Source of the DNA: JAJRAN01 sp963827135
GTDB lineage: Archaea; Thermoplasmatota; Thermoplasmata; Methanomassiliicoccales; UBA472
NCBI GenBank assembly: GCA_963827135.1
Contig: CAWGZX010000008.1
Location: 62,001-126,000, forward strand
DNA: 64,000 nucleotides
Direction: 5' to 3'
Positions 1 through 10,076 of this stretch are shown piece by piece. Below the pieces are notes generated by a model, which was given only the letters and a program-made list of their open reading frames with translations, was not told the DNA's origin and did not search any database. Position numbers and translations under genes: made by a program. Numbering within the stretch: position 1 is the first letter of the stretch; every line of letters begins with the position of its first letter.

Positions 1-2
1 GC

Positions 3-896
3 GATGAAAGGGTCGAGCTGGTGGAGCGATTGGGGCTACCAATCGTCGAGGGGGACGCCAGGCCTCGCGCCGCATACGTCGCGCCATATGACCAGGTGGC
101 GGCTGATTTGGACCTGCCCCCATACCTCAAGGGATACCTCCCCAAGCACTGGGAGCTTCTAGGCGATGTCCTGGTGCTGAGGATCCCCAACGAGCTGGCG
201 GGCATCCGAGACAAGGTGGCCGAGGCCTATGCTGATGCGCTCGGCGCCCGAACCGTTTGCCAGGAGGTGGGGGTCATCGGGGGCGTGCACCGGGAGCCGA
301 AGATGGAGGTCCTCTGGGGCGATGGCACGGAGACGGTGCACCGTGAGAACGGCATCCTTTACAAACTGGACGTGACCAGGGTGATGTTCTCATCCGGGAA
401 CGTGTCGGAGAAGAAGCGCATGTCCGAGCTGGACTGCCGCGGGGAAACGGTGGTCGACATGTTCGCCGGGATCGGCTACTTCACCCTGCCCTTGGCGGTG
501 CATGCCCACGCCCGGAGAGTGGTGGCGTGCGAGATCAACCCTGTGGCCTTCGAGTACCTGGTGGACAACGTGCGCCTGAACCGAGTCGAGCATCAGGTCG
601 AGCCCGTCCTGGGGGACAACCGTTCGCTGCCTGGACGAGGGTGCGCCGACCGTGTGGTCATGGGATACGTGGGCACGACCCATCAATTCCTGACCAAGGC
701 CTTGGACCTCGTGAAGGTGGGCGGCGTGATCCATTACCATGAGACCTGCCCGGTGGACGAGTGGCCCGAGCGTCCCATCGCCAGGATCGAAGCTGCGGCG
801 CGCGGGAGAGAATGGAAGATCCACTATAAGGGGGAGGTCAAGTCCTTCGCTCCAGCGATTTCACACTATGTCCTCGACATCCAGGTCCTGAGCTGA
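3..896 (+). CDS. taw2: Taw2-type tRNA(Phe) 4-demethylwyosine aminocarboxypropyltransferase, 5' end cut by window
   Basis: A class I SAM-fold enzyme expected to transfer the aminocarboxypropyl group of SAM to 4-demethylwyosine at G37 of tRNA(Phe), in the archaeal wyosine pathway. The order is an N-terminal substrate domain, then a SAM-binding loop VDMFAGIGYFTLP, an acidic motif CEINP and the segment MGYVGTTHQFL followed by IHYHETCP. Those last two motifs match Taw2 rather than its relative Trm5, which has an NLP-type motif at that place. The frame is open back to base 3; GTG at 21 is an internal candidate start giving 291 residues, close to the family's usual 270-330. Trm5 remains the main alternative. 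Confidence 0.85.
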   Translation, partial: DERVELVERLGLPIVEGDARPRAAYVAPYDQVAADLDLPPYLKGYLPKHWELLGDVLVLRIPNELAGIRDKVAEAYADALGARTVCQEVGVIGGVHREPKMEVLWGDGTETVHRENGILYKLDVTRVMFSSGNVSEKKRMSELDCRGETVVDMFAGIGYFTLPLAVHAHARRVVACEINPVAFEYLVDNVRLNRVEHQVEPVLGDNRSLPGRGCADRVVMGYVGTTHQFLTKALDLVKVGGVIHYHETCPVDEWPERPIARIEAAARGREWKIHYKGEVKSFAPAISHYVLDIQVLS

Positions 897-898
897 GC

Positions 899-2425
899 TC
901 AAGCGGCCAGGACGAGCTCTTCAGAGGCTCCGCTCGCTGTCAAGATGTTCCTGAGCGCGTCGTCGTACTTAGAGGGTTCGCTCTCCAGTAGGGTCTTGGC
1001 GAAGCCCGCGAGATACTTGCCGAAGTCCTTCTCCTCGGCCGTGAACTGCCATCCTCTCCCTTCAGCCTCTCCTACGGCCGCAAGGAATCCGTAGACCAGG
1101 GCCTTTCCACGGTGCTCCTTGGGGCGCGACTTGTCGACGAGCCTGAGCATCCCAACCTTCCCCTCGGTCTTGAAGGCGCGTGCCATGTCGTCGGCCAAGG
1201 CGCCGATGCCTCCTCTGAACGAATACCTGGGGAGCTTTTCCACTATGCCCTTGGCCCTTTGCAGTCTATAGGCTTCCTGGATCGTCTGGCCTGGAGGCAT
1301 GGTGCCCGAGGATTCCAGGAGGGGGCGCCAGACATCGGCTGAGGCGACCTGGCCCAGGAGAGCCTCCTTGTTCTCCGCCCACAGCTCCGCCACTACCTTG
1401 GCCGTCTGCTCGGACGGGGAGATGATGACCAGGGGCTTCGACCTCGCCAGCCCGGAGATGGCCGCCACCTCCGCCTCGCTTCCCTTCATCGCCTTGAAGA
1501 AGGCCTCCTTGTCCTTGCCGTAGCAATCTTGGCCAAGGATGTACAGCTCCCCGGAGGTCCGCCGGAGGGCGGCCTTCCTCTCCGTGAGGTATCGCTCGAT
1601 GAGCGTGGCGTCGTCCACCTCGCCCTTCTCGTAGCCTTGGCGCAACTGAGGGCTCATGTTGAAGGGCGACTTGGTCGCGCAATCATCATGGCCGACGCAG
1701 CGCGGGGCGTAGTGGACGTCGACGGAGAAATCGTCCGCGGGGTTGCGGGCGGCGATGCGCGAGGTCAGCTCATGCAGCAAGTTCACATCCCCAGCGCAAT
1801 CGGAGCATATGGAAATGGTCTTCCCAGCTGATTTCCAGCCTATCACCATCGTCAATGGCGACTGAGGATGGCCGCAGGAATTATCGGAGGACAGCTCGTA
1901 GGGGGCTTCCTTGAGGGCCTCAATGATGAATTGCGACGGCGCCCGTGGACCGTCGGAGCATTTCAGCCCCTGCTCCTCGGAGTAGATGTGCAGGTCCCAA
2001 TCCCGGGCGATCTCCCAAAAGGCCAGGAGCCGCAGGTCCGGGTCGTCGAAGTATTGCACCCCGATGAGCTTCTCCGGGTCGACCTTGCCCCTCACGGCGA
2101 ATGACACGTCGCCCATGCGAAGCTTCCTGACGGTGAGGAAGGGGATCTTGCCAGAGGCGGCGAGGGAGATGGTCGCGGCATAGGCTCGGACCAGCTGATC
2201 CCCGTGCGAGGCTATGCCCACCAGCGCCTCCGCGTCGTCCGCGTACCTCTGAGCCTTCTCCATCTTGCTGAGGAGCTTGTCGAAGGGGCACTTTCGGCAC
2301 TCCTGTTCGCATTTGGGCAGGAGGACCTTCGGGTCCTCCGCCAGCCGCCTCGATTTCTCCAGGAGGTCCTTTTCCAGCCCCTTGGGGGTGGCCTTAATGC
2401 CTCGGAAGCGGACGGAACGACGCAT
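899..2425 (-). CDS. conserved hypothetical protein with N-terminal CX3CX2C cluster
   Basis: I do not recognise this 508-residue protein. Near residues 39-46 it has CEQECRKC, a C-x3-C-x2-C spacing, followed by CPFDK. More cysteines come later: CSDG, SCGHPQ, CSDCAGD (a CxxC), CVGHDDC and a single C in GQDCYG. Several cysteine clusters suggest metal or Fe-S binding in the N-terminal half. The C-terminal half is helical, charged and lacks cysteines. No signal peptide or membrane segment is evident. The gene converges on the Taw2 gene, with only two bases between the stop codons, and is divergent from the transglutaminase operon. Radical-SAM membership is not supported beyond the cysteine spacing. 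Confidence 0.7.
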   Translation of the reverse strand: MRRSVRFRGIKATPKGLEKDLLEKSRRLAEDPKVLLPKCEQECRKCPFDKLLSKMEKAQRYADDAEALVGIASHGDQLVRAYAATISLAASGKIPFLTVRKLRMGDVSFAVRGKVDPEKLIGVQYFDDPDLRLLAFWEIARDWDLHIYSEEQGLKCSDGPRAPSQFIIEALKEAPYELSSDNSCGHPQSPLTMVIGWKSAGKTISICSDCAGDVNLLHELTSRIAARNPADDFSVDVHYAPRCVGHDDCATKSPFNMSPQLRQGYEKGEVDDATLIERYLTERKAALRRTSGELYILGQDCYGKDKEAFFKAMKGSEAEVAAISGLARSKPLVIISPSEQTAKVVAELWAENKEALLGQVASADVWRPLLESSGTMPPGQTIQEAYRLQRAKGIVEKLPRYSFRGGIGALADDMARAFKTEGKVGMLRLVDKSRPKEHRGKALVYGFLAAVGEAEGRGWQFTAEEKDFGKYLAGFAKTLLESEPSKYDDALRNILTASGASEELVLAA

Positions 2426-2603
2426 GCTTGGGCGAGGGAGGTCGCAGCGATAATAATTTTGCTAGCGGGAGAGAGGGAACGACGGAAGGGATCGTAGCCT
2501 ATTGTTAAAGCGCCGGCCCGGCCAGTGGATGGTGTATGGTGATATCGGCCTCTCAGCAAGGCTATTATAGCTTAATAGCAGAACTCTACATAGACTAAGG
2601 GGC

Positions 2604-5600
2604 ATGGCTGTGCGCTCGGGGTCCAGGATAATCGCTCTGATCGTGGTCGCTTGCACACTCGTATCAGTCCTGCTCAGCTCCTTCCCCACCATCAGCGTCG
2701 TCCCCTTATTCTCGGGACCGGCCAGCAACCAGGGGAACGGCATGTCCCTCGACTCCTCAGAGACCCTCAACCACGGGGATACCTCCATCCTGGACCCAGA
2801 CCGCGATATCCGGCAGACGGACGCTTGGAACTCCACTGTCTTCCAGGTCGTGGGGAAGCCTGCCACGCCCTATCTGCGCACCTCGGTCTTCAACATGTTC
2901 TCCTCAGGAAAATGGACTGCGACAAACACGAACGGCATGGACATGGAGGAGGAGGTTATGGTCACCCCGCCCGTCCCTGAGGGCGCGACCCGGGAGACTC
3001 GTTACCTGAGCATCATTCCGGAGCGCCCGATAACCGGGGGCGTGCCGGTCTTCAAGGACACTTATGTCGTGGTGACGCCAGTGCCGCTGAGGTACTATCC
3101 AGAGTACCAGACCTTCAAGACCAGTGAGGAGATCTCCATCAGCTATTTTGTCGGCTACTACCACTACCGATATGACGGGGCCGCGCTCCTCACTGCCTCC
3201 GTCCATTTCGATGATGATTACTCCAACGTCCCTCAGGAATACGAGGAGAGGATTCAGACGCTGGCCGAGTTCGTGACCCAGAACTGCACCACTCCCTACG
3301 AGAAGGTCGTCGCCGTGAGGGAGTTCCTGCAGACCAACTATGTATACGATTACGAATATGAGCCGGCGCCCAAGGGCCAGGACCCTGTTCTGTGGTTCCT
3401 TTTCAATAGCAAGAAGGGAGTGTGCGGGCACTTCAACACCGCCTTCGCCCTGATGCTACGTACCTTGGACATACCTACGCGCTATGTCAATGGATATCTG
3501 CTTAACCCTGGCTCCAGCCAGCAGTCCGTCTCCCTGAACCATGCCCATGCATACATCGAGGTGAGGTTCGAGGGGGTGGGATGGGTGATCTTCGACGCCA
3601 CCGCCCTCTCCTATGCCCAGAGCGTGGAGCTCAAGGAACCCCTTATGGACTGGAAGCAGAAGCTGGTGCGGTCGAGGGAGCTGGCAAACGCCTCCCTCTG
3701 CCGCATCGATGGATCCATCTTCGATGACAGGAATGGGGATGGCCAATACTCGTATGGGGAGGGGCCGGCCCGGGACATGAACGTTGGCCTCTACACCGAG
3801 GGAGGGAGACTGGTCAGGGTGGCATCGACCGGCGATGATGGGGGCTTCGGCTTCGACCATATCGCGCCCGACAATTACACGGTGAGGATGTTCCTGGGAA
3901 GGAGATGGGTGGCGGTGGGGGATGACCAGACCTCATTCCATTGCCTGCCCTACGGCGTCTACCTGACCAGGTTCTACGTGCAGCATAACCCTGAGGCGGT
4001 CGGGGACCGGCCTAGCTTCGTGCAGATCTGGAGCCGAGACCTGGAGGTCATGCAAAGGGAGACCTTTAGCCTGAACGGCACGGTGCTGGATGGCGAGGGC
4101 CGTCCTTTGAACGGCATGGAGGTGCAGCTCCTGGTCGAGGGCGACGACGAATCCACGGAGTCGGTGGTCTGCTCCGAAGGGGTCGTCTCCGAAGGTCTGT
4201 TCACCTTGCATGGAGTAATGCCAGACGGCATGCGCACCGGCCCCCATGTGCTGTTGGTGACAGCGCTGGGCGACGCCAACTACACGCAATCCGAGGCGAG
4301 CACCTACATCAAAGTAATGGACGATAGCCTGGTCTACATCGAGGCCCCGCAACGTCTGCCCATGGGCGTCGCCGTGGAGTTCCATCTCACCCTCTTCGAG
4401 AACAGCAGTCTTCTTCCCATACCCAACGCCATCTTGTATCTGGAAGGTGAGGCAGGACGCGAGCTCTACACGGATGAGGATGGCAACGTCAGCTTCAACA
4501 TGACCTTCTCCATGCCGGGGATCAGCACCATCGTGATCAATTATTTAGGCAACCCATGGGTGAGGGGTTCCTCGGGAATGGTGGATGTGGAGGTCCTGCC
4601 CGTCGGGCTCGAGCTCCTCACCGACTCCCTGGTCAGGGGCGAGGAGAACCTGCTGATCGGGAGGGTCTTCGCGTCCGAGATACCCGTTGAAGGATGCGAG
4701 GTATTGCTCGACCCAGTCGTGGCCGATGGGGAGGAGATGAACGGAACGACCAATCCATATGGTTATTTCACCTTGACCTTAGAGATTCCCACGGACGGCC
4801 CTGGACGGGGCTTCCATCAGCTCAACTTCACCATCGCGAACCTGACCCGGACGTCCCGGGAAATTCGCTTCAAGGACCGACCCCAGATCGGCCTTTCCTC
4901 TACGCCCGACACGGTCAACGTCCATCTCACCGGGCCATCCAACGAGCCCATACCCTCAGCCCTGGTCACAGTGAGCACGACCAATGTCACCAAGTCGGCG
5001 ATAACCGACCCGAGCGGGGCCGCTACGGTGCTGATCGATGCCTCTGCATCTAACCAGGTCACGGTCAGTTTCGAGGGCAACGACCTCTATGCCCCCGTCA
5101 CTTTGGATGCGGTCCTGGTCCCCAAGACCACCGATTGGACGCTCGTTATCGTGCTGGGAGCGGTCGCGGTCAGCGCGGGCGCTGTCGCGTATCGGCTGAA
5201 GACGCGCACTCGCGAGGAGCCGGAGGTGGAGCAGCCACCAGCGCCCTTGGACATATCAGGTCCTTATCGGATCGAGTTCCCCAGATCGCGGACGATCTGC
5301 CGGGGGTATGGGGCATCGGTGAGCCGATTGACGTCCGGATCGCAGGCCCCCTCGTGGAAATGAAGGCCTGGGTAGATGGTCAGGAGATCGGACGCCAAGC
5401 GACCGACGAATCCTTCGCTCTGTTCCAGCTCACACTGCCCTATGGTAAGCATAGCATCGAGGCGGTCGGACCCTCAGGAGGGTCCTTGCGCCACTTGCAG
5501 ATCGTGGACTACCGCGAGCATGTGGTGACGTTGTACCGTGAGGGGCTGATCGCCATCCGGGAGAAGGTCCCGGAGATCACTGGGGATAAGGCCCCAAGAG

Positions 5601-5770
5601 AGGTGCAAAGGTTGCTCGGGGAGAGGCTCCCGGCGGAATCGGGGGCCGTGGTCGAGCGCATGGTCTCCCTCTTCGAGATCGCGGAGTTCAGCGAGCATCA
5701 GATGGGGCGGACCCAATTCGAGGAAATGTACCGGGCGGTGGAGGTCGCGAAGTCATGGTTCGCGGGGTGA
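2604..5770 (+). CDS. secreted, membrane-anchored transglutaminase-like protein, frame broken near 5280
   Basis: A large extracytoplasmic protein with a papain-like transglutaminase core. Residues 1-35 form a signal or anchor helix. The catalytic triad is visible as Cys274 (KKGVCGHFNTAF), His315 (NHAHAYIEV) and Asp331 (WVIFDAT). A SpaA/Cna-type repeat (residues about 370-430) and several Ig-like beta domains follow, then a membrane helix near residue 850. The first frame runs off into unrelated sequence after the C run at 5279-5282. The frame ending at 5770 continues a plausible cytoplasmic tail (VWGIGEPIDVRIAGPL). One extra C would fuse them into about 1,055 residues. First gene of the transglutaminase/MoxR/DUF58 operon; the next start overlaps its end by 16 bases. 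Substrate unknown. Confidence 0.8.
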
Positions 5771-6966
5771 GCGGGTCCCCTGCCGAGGCAGAGGGCTCCC
5801 CTCCAGAGCCACTGACAGGAAGGGCCTTGCAGGGAATGGTCCTGCGCATGATCGGGATGGTCTCGATCATCCTCATCTCCTATTACCTCTTCGTCGTACT
5901 GCCTGGGTCCAGAGAGGGCCTCGACCTCTCCTTCATCTTCAACGCCATCGCCATCACTGCGGTGCTCTTGTTCGTGGCTGCGTCCCTCAAGCTTCTCCTG
6001 CGCGGCTCGGGCGTATCGCTCCTGCATAGGGCCCTGGTCACCAGCTCGATCGTAGTTTTCCTTGTGATATTGCTGATAAGCTCTCCTTTGGCGGAGAGGG
6101 ATGGGGTCCTCGGGCTCTGCATGCTCATCCTCGTCATTGGCGCGTTGGTGATCGCTCTCCCCCTGGTCTCAAGGCCGAGAGCGAGGTTCGCGCTCCTTCT
6201 CCGCGCATTTCTCATCGGCCTAGGGGGCTTGGCGACCAGCATGGCCTTGCACATCGTCTCCCCTGGAGCAGGGGGAAGGGCAGGGGACGTGATCCTCGCG
6301 GCCTCGGTCTTCGCCGCCCTCGTCTCGCTGTTGGCTCTGTGGGATACGGACCGGAGGAGATGGTTGCGCACCCTCGCTGCGCTTATGTCCAGCGATGTCA
6401 ACGTCGTGCTCCTGGCCGCGAGCCTGGGCCTCCTCGCCTCCTATTTCCTCGTGATCAGGCCAGAGATAGGAACCACCATCCCTGAGGCCTTGTCCTTCGT
6501 GGAATGGGCCATGCTGGTGGTCCTGCTGCTCACGCTCGCGCTGGCCGTCTTCGGGTACCTCCGCTCCGCCAGCCGGGAGATCGAACTGGGGGAATGGAAG
6601 AAGCTGGTGCAGACGGTCAGGTACGAGAAGGGAGAGCTCAGGAGCGCGTCAGGAGCGGTGCGCGATTTCGTGGAGAAGGACAGGAAGGAAGGCCTCATAG
6701 TCCTGATCACCAGCGTCCTCCAGTCCAGTCGTGTGCCGCCCAAGCGGGTCGAGGAGATCGTGGGCATGGTTCTGAGGCACGGCGGCGAGGAGCCTCCGTT
6801 CCGGTCTGTCCTGGGGGGGAGGGCGGCCGAGCTAGCGGCCAAGGAGGAGAGGCGAAAGGTGGTCCTGGACGTGCTGCGCGCCTGCGCCGAGAGCGTGGGA
6901 GCGGAGAGCGTCCTCATGGCTTTGGAAAAGGAGACGGGTGGGAAGGTCGTGGATCAGGGGGCATGA
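5755..6966 (+). CDS. polytopic membrane protein with cytoplasmic helical tail (MoxR/DUF58 operon)
   Basis: A 403-residue protein not assigned to a named family. Residues about 25-270 contain roughly eight hydrophobic helices in pairs. From about residue 275 (ASREIELGEWKKLVQTVRYEKGE) the protein is charged and helical, and likely cytoplasmic. The ATG at 5755 overlaps the end of the transglutaminase gene, and the stop is one base before the MoxR start, so it is translated as part of the operon. By position it may be the membrane partner of the MoxR/DUF58 machinery, as membrane proteins usually accompany such loci. That role is inference. Confidence 0.75.
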   Translation: MVRGVSGSPAEAEGSPPEPLTGRALQGMVLRMIGMVSIILISYYLFVVLPGSREGLDLSFIFNAIAITAVLLFVAASLKLLLRGSGVSLLHRALVTSSIVVFLVILLISSPLAERDGVLGLCMLILVIGALVIALPLVSRPRARFALLLRAFLIGLGGLATSMALHIVSPGAGGRAGDVILAASVFAALVSLLALWDTDRRRWLRTLAALMSSDVNVVLLAASLGLLASYFLVIRPEIGTTIPEALSFVEWAMLVVLLLTLALAVFGYLRSASREIELGEWKKLVQTVRYEKGELRSASGAVRDFVEKDRKEGLIVLITSVLQSSRVPPKRVEEIVGMVLRHGGEEPPFRSVLGGRAAELAAKEERRKVVLDVLRACAESVGAESVLMALEKETGGKVVDQGA

Positions 6967-6967
6967 C

Positions 6968-7950
6968 ATGGAGATAATGGAGGTCAAGCAGAGGTCGGAG
7001 GAAATCCTCGAGGCCTTGAGCGAGGTTTTCGTGAGCGACGGCATGGTTCTCAGGCGGCTGGTCTGCGCCGCCTTGGCCAATGGGCACGTGCTATTCGAGG
7101 ACTACCCCGGGCTGGGTAAGACCCTGCTGGCGAAGACCTTCGCGCGCATCATCGGTTGCGCCTGGGGCCGGGTGCAGTTCACCCCGGACCTGGTCCCGGC
7201 CGACATCATCGGCACGCGCATCTGGCGCCCTAAGACCTCCGAGTTCACGTTGGAGAAGGGGCCGATATTCACCAACGTCCTCCTGGCGGACGAGATCAAC
7301 CGCTCCCCCCGAAGACCCAGAGCGCCCTGCTGGAGGCGATGGAGGAGCGCCAGGTGACCATCGAGGGCACGAGCTACTCCCTGGGCCGCCCGTTCTTCGT
7401 CATCGCCACCCAGAATCCCATCGAGCAGGAGGGGACCTTCCCTCTTCCCGAGGCGCAGATGGACCGCTTCATGCTGCGCATGACCACCGGGTATGTGAGA
7501 ACGCTCAAGGAGGAGAGCGAGATCCTGCGGCGCCGCATCAGATGGATGGCGGACGACCCTGTTGACGTCATCAGGCCGGTGGTCGACCAGGCGCGGATGG
7601 TGCAGATGCAGGACACGGTCGAGAGGGCCATCTATGTGGATGAGCACATCCTCGACTACGTCAGCGGGATCGTGCGCGCTACCAGGTCCCATCCCGCGGT
7701 GGAGGTGGGCTCCAGCCCAAGAGGAGGGCTCGCCCTGCTCAAGTGCTCGAGGGCCAATGCCGCCATATCCGGTCGGGACTTCGTCACCCCGGACGACGTG
7801 AAGACCTTCGCCCATGACACCCTGGCCCATCGCATAATCCTGAAGATGGAGTACGAGATCGACAGCGACGTCACCCAGGCACGAGTGGTGGAGGAGGTCC
7901 TGAAGGGGATCGAGACGCCCAAGGAATACTCGCGAAGGGTGCAGGGATGA
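6968..7950 (+). CDS. MoxR-family AAA+ ATPase, frame broken near 7305
   Basis: A MoxR-type AAA+ ATPase, a chaperone-like motor that typically acts with vWA or DUF58 proteins. The first piece carries Walker A (EDYPGLGKTLLAK) and Walker B (LLADEINRSP). The second piece starts inside EAMEERQVTIEG and holds FFVIATQNPIEQEGTFPLPEAQMDRF (sensor 1 region) and the C-terminal lid. They lie in different frames. The junction is a run of six C at about 7305-7310, and one more C would restore the family consensus DEINRSPPKTQSALLEAM. A consensus error is therefore more likely than a dead gene. The ATG at 6968 follows the upstream stop by one base. The end overlaps the DUF58 start as ATGA. Confidence 0.85.
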
Positions 7951-9248
7951 AGAGGACCCTGTCCAGTCGGTTGCCGCGCGAGGTCCTCGCCTCCGCCTTA
8001 TTGTTCCTGCTCGGGCTCAGCCTGGGCAACCCACTATTGATCGTCCTCTCCCTCATCCCCATCTTCTACGTCGCCCTCTCCACCTACTTCGCCGGGCCGT
8101 CGCAGGTCGAGATAACTGGCAAGGAGGCGGCGGATAGCGCCTGGGTAGGCGACCGGTTGGTGGTGGAGCGAGAGGTGCGGGCGGAGAAGGGCATGGGCGT
8201 GTTGGTGGTAGGCGAGGGCCTGCCCGAGCACTTCCGGTTGGAGAAGGGCAGCAATCTGCAGGTCTTGTGGAAGGGGTCCAAGCCCCTCGACGAGCGCTAC
8301 GGATACGAGGTCACCGCCACACGTAGAGGCATCTACCAGACGGAGGCTCTTAGGATGGAGGGCATACACTTCTCCGGCCTGAGGACGGCGGAGATGGAGG
8401 TCAAGGGACAGAGCAAGGAGCTCCTCATCAAGCAGAGAAGGATCCTGATCCGCCGGATCAGGGACCCCCATATCCTTTCCAACGTCGCCAAGCCCGTCAA
8501 CGCCTTGAGCCGATCGGGCACCAGGAGCACGGACTTCCGCGAGCTGCGCAAGTACGTCCATGGCGACCGTTTCCGCAACATCAACTGGAAGGCCACGGTG
8601 CGGCTGGCCACCAGCGAGGACGACCCTCCCTTGGTGAACGAGTACGAGAGGGAGGGGCGGACTACAGTCTGGGTCCTCCTTGACGCCCGGGAGAGGATGT
8701 CCCTTGGGACGAACGTGGAGAACGCCTTCGAGCATGCCGTGGCGGCCTCCTCCGCTCTGTGCCATTTCTATCTGGACCGCAACTGCGACGTCGGCCTGAC
8801 CGTACTGGGAAGGGAGCATGTCCTTCTCCCCGAAGCGGGAAGGAGGCAGACGGTGATGGTGGACCGCATGCTGCTGGAGGCGATGGTGGACCCGAAGCCC
8901 ACGTCCTTCCGCGATACCATGTCTGGCCTACATGGCCATATGGAGGGGACCACCCCCTTGGTGGTAATGGTCACCTCGGTCGATGCGGAGCGTTCGGAGG
9001 ACATCCTGAGGGCGGTGAAGATATTGCGCGCGCAAGCCGGGAGGCGCACCCAGGTCATGGTCCTCCACCTCAGCCCCTATTCCCTGGCCAAGGAGACGGA
9101 GGAGGACCGGATCGCGGCCTCCTTCCTTCAGTTGAGAGACGCTGTGGAGCTGCGGAAGCTGCGGGCCGCCGGTGCCACCGTCATGACCTGGGACCCCGCC
9201 CGCCAGAGCCTGCGCTCGCTCCTGGTGGCGACCTTGGGGAGGAAATGA
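7947..9248 (+). CDS. DUF58 domain protein
   Basis: A 433-residue protein with two N-terminal membrane helices (residues about 10-45), a beta-rich middle part and the DUF58 signature around residues 190-240 (STDFRELRKYVHGDRFRNINWKATVR). A von Willebrand A-like region follows (TTVWVLLDARERMSLG). DUF58 proteins are the usual partners of MoxR ATPases, and here the start codon overlaps the MoxR stop as ATGA. The arrangement suggests a membrane-attached complex whose assembly or activation is driven by MoxR. The molecular role in archaea is not established. Confidence 0.9.
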   Translation: MKRTLSSRLPREVLASALLFLLGLSLGNPLLIVLSLIPIFYVALSTYFAGPSQVEITGKEAADSAWVGDRLVVEREVRAEKGMGVLVVGEGLPEHFRLEKGSNLQVLWKGSKPLDERYGYEVTATRRGIYQTEALRMEGIHFSGLRTAEMEVKGQSKELLIKQRRILIRRIRDPHILSNVAKPVNALSRSGTRSTDFRELRKYVHGDRFRNINWKATVRLATSEDDPPLVNEYEREGRTTVWVLLDARERMSLGTNVENAFEHAVAASSALCHFYLDRNCDVGLTVLGREHVLLPEAGRRQTVMVDRMLLEAMVDPKPTSFRDTMSGLHGHMEGTTPLVVMVTSVDAERSEDILRAVKILRAQAGRRTQVMVLHLSPYSLAKETEEDRIAASFLQLRDAVELRKLRAAGATVMTWDPARQSLRSLLVATLGRK

Positions 9249-10003
9249 GGATGGCCCCAGACGAGGAGGGAGCTGGCGGCGAAGAATTGCCCATAAAGAT
9301 CCTTGGGCTTCCCCGCACCTGGATCACCATCTTGGTCCTGGGGATCATGGCGGCGAGCGCCTACGCCCTATCGACCACCGGGCTTTACACAGAGGCGAAG
9401 GCCGCTCTCGGCTCTGCCATCGGAGGCCTGTCCCAAGGTTGGGAAGGGGACCTGCCGCTGATCACGGCGGTGCTCCTACTTGCCTTCCTGGCCATAGCCC
9501 GGGAGAGGTTCCTGATAGTGCCTTTGATGGCGGCCTGGATCATGCTCGCGCCTGCTCTCTTGTCCTTCTCGAAGATCGATTGGTCGCAGGCCATCTTCCC
9601 GGATGGGATCGCCCAGTTCCTGACCTCGACGCTACCGGCCTGGACCATCGTCCTCCTTGGTTTCGCGCTGGCCTTGGTGAGCCTTGCCTTCCGCTCCTAC
9701 GTCCAGATAACCCGCGTTCGCGCCATCCTGCTGGCCAGGAACGCCCAGACGACCCAGGTGGAGAGGGCGATGAGGAGCATGTTCGTCATGATGGGGCTGC
9801 TGAGTCTGCTGGCAGCTGGGGTCGCCGCGGTGGTGGGGAGCTTGGCCTTCCTGGTCTCTCCGGAGATCGCCAGCCTGGGATTGGACGGCCTTATGCTCGC
9901 CCTGGGACTGATGCTGGTGACCTTGGGCACCTATGGCGCCCTCCTATTGTTCGAGAGGTACGGGGGAGGGGGCTCGAAGAGACCGAGGGAACGGCACTAC
10001 TAA
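9245..10003 (+). CDS. polytopic membrane protein, last gene of MoxR/DUF58 operon
   Basis: A 252-residue membrane protein of unknown function with about six hydrophobic helices, beginning at residues about 25-45 (ITILVLGIMAASAYALS). A short polar amphipathic stretch between helices contains TRVRAILLARNAQTTQVERAMRS, and the tail is basic (GSKRPRERHY). The ATG at 9245 overlaps the DUF58 stop as ATGA, which fixes the start; the same frame stays open far upstream, but only as a shadow of the DUF58 gene. It probably works with the DUF58/MoxR pair. No family was recognised. Confidence 0.8.
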   Translation: MRMAPDEEGAGGEELPIKILGLPRTWITILVLGIMAASAYALSTTGLYTEAKAALGSAIGGLSQGWEGDLPLITAVLLLAFLAIARERFLIVPLMAAWIMLAPALLSFSKIDWSQAIFPDGIAQFLTSTLPAWTIVLLGFALALVSLAFRSYVQITRVRAILLARNAQTTQVERAMRSMFVMMGLLSLLAAGVAAVVGSLAFLVSPEIASLGLDGLMLALGLMLVTLGTYGALLLFERYGGGGSKRPRERHY

Positions 10004-10076
10004 GGTTCACTTTGTCCGCATCCTTCGGCAAAGATTGACTATCTTACAGTCGCTTGTCTGAACGAGAGGGGATGCG

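Noticed and set aside
899..2425. Radical-SAM enzyme suggested by the CX3CX2C spacing
   Set aside because: No TIM-barrel pattern, GGE motif or other radical-SAM marks follow the cluster, and the cysteines are followed by PFDK.
8441..8465. GGATCCTGATCC-like inverted repeat inside the DUF58 gene
   Set aside because: Lies within a conserved coding region and is explained by codon choice.
8759..9244. Upstream extension of the last membrane protein of the MoxR operon
   Set aside because: The extra 160 codons are an out-of-frame copy of the DUF58 gene; the ATGA overlap at 9245 gives a natural start.
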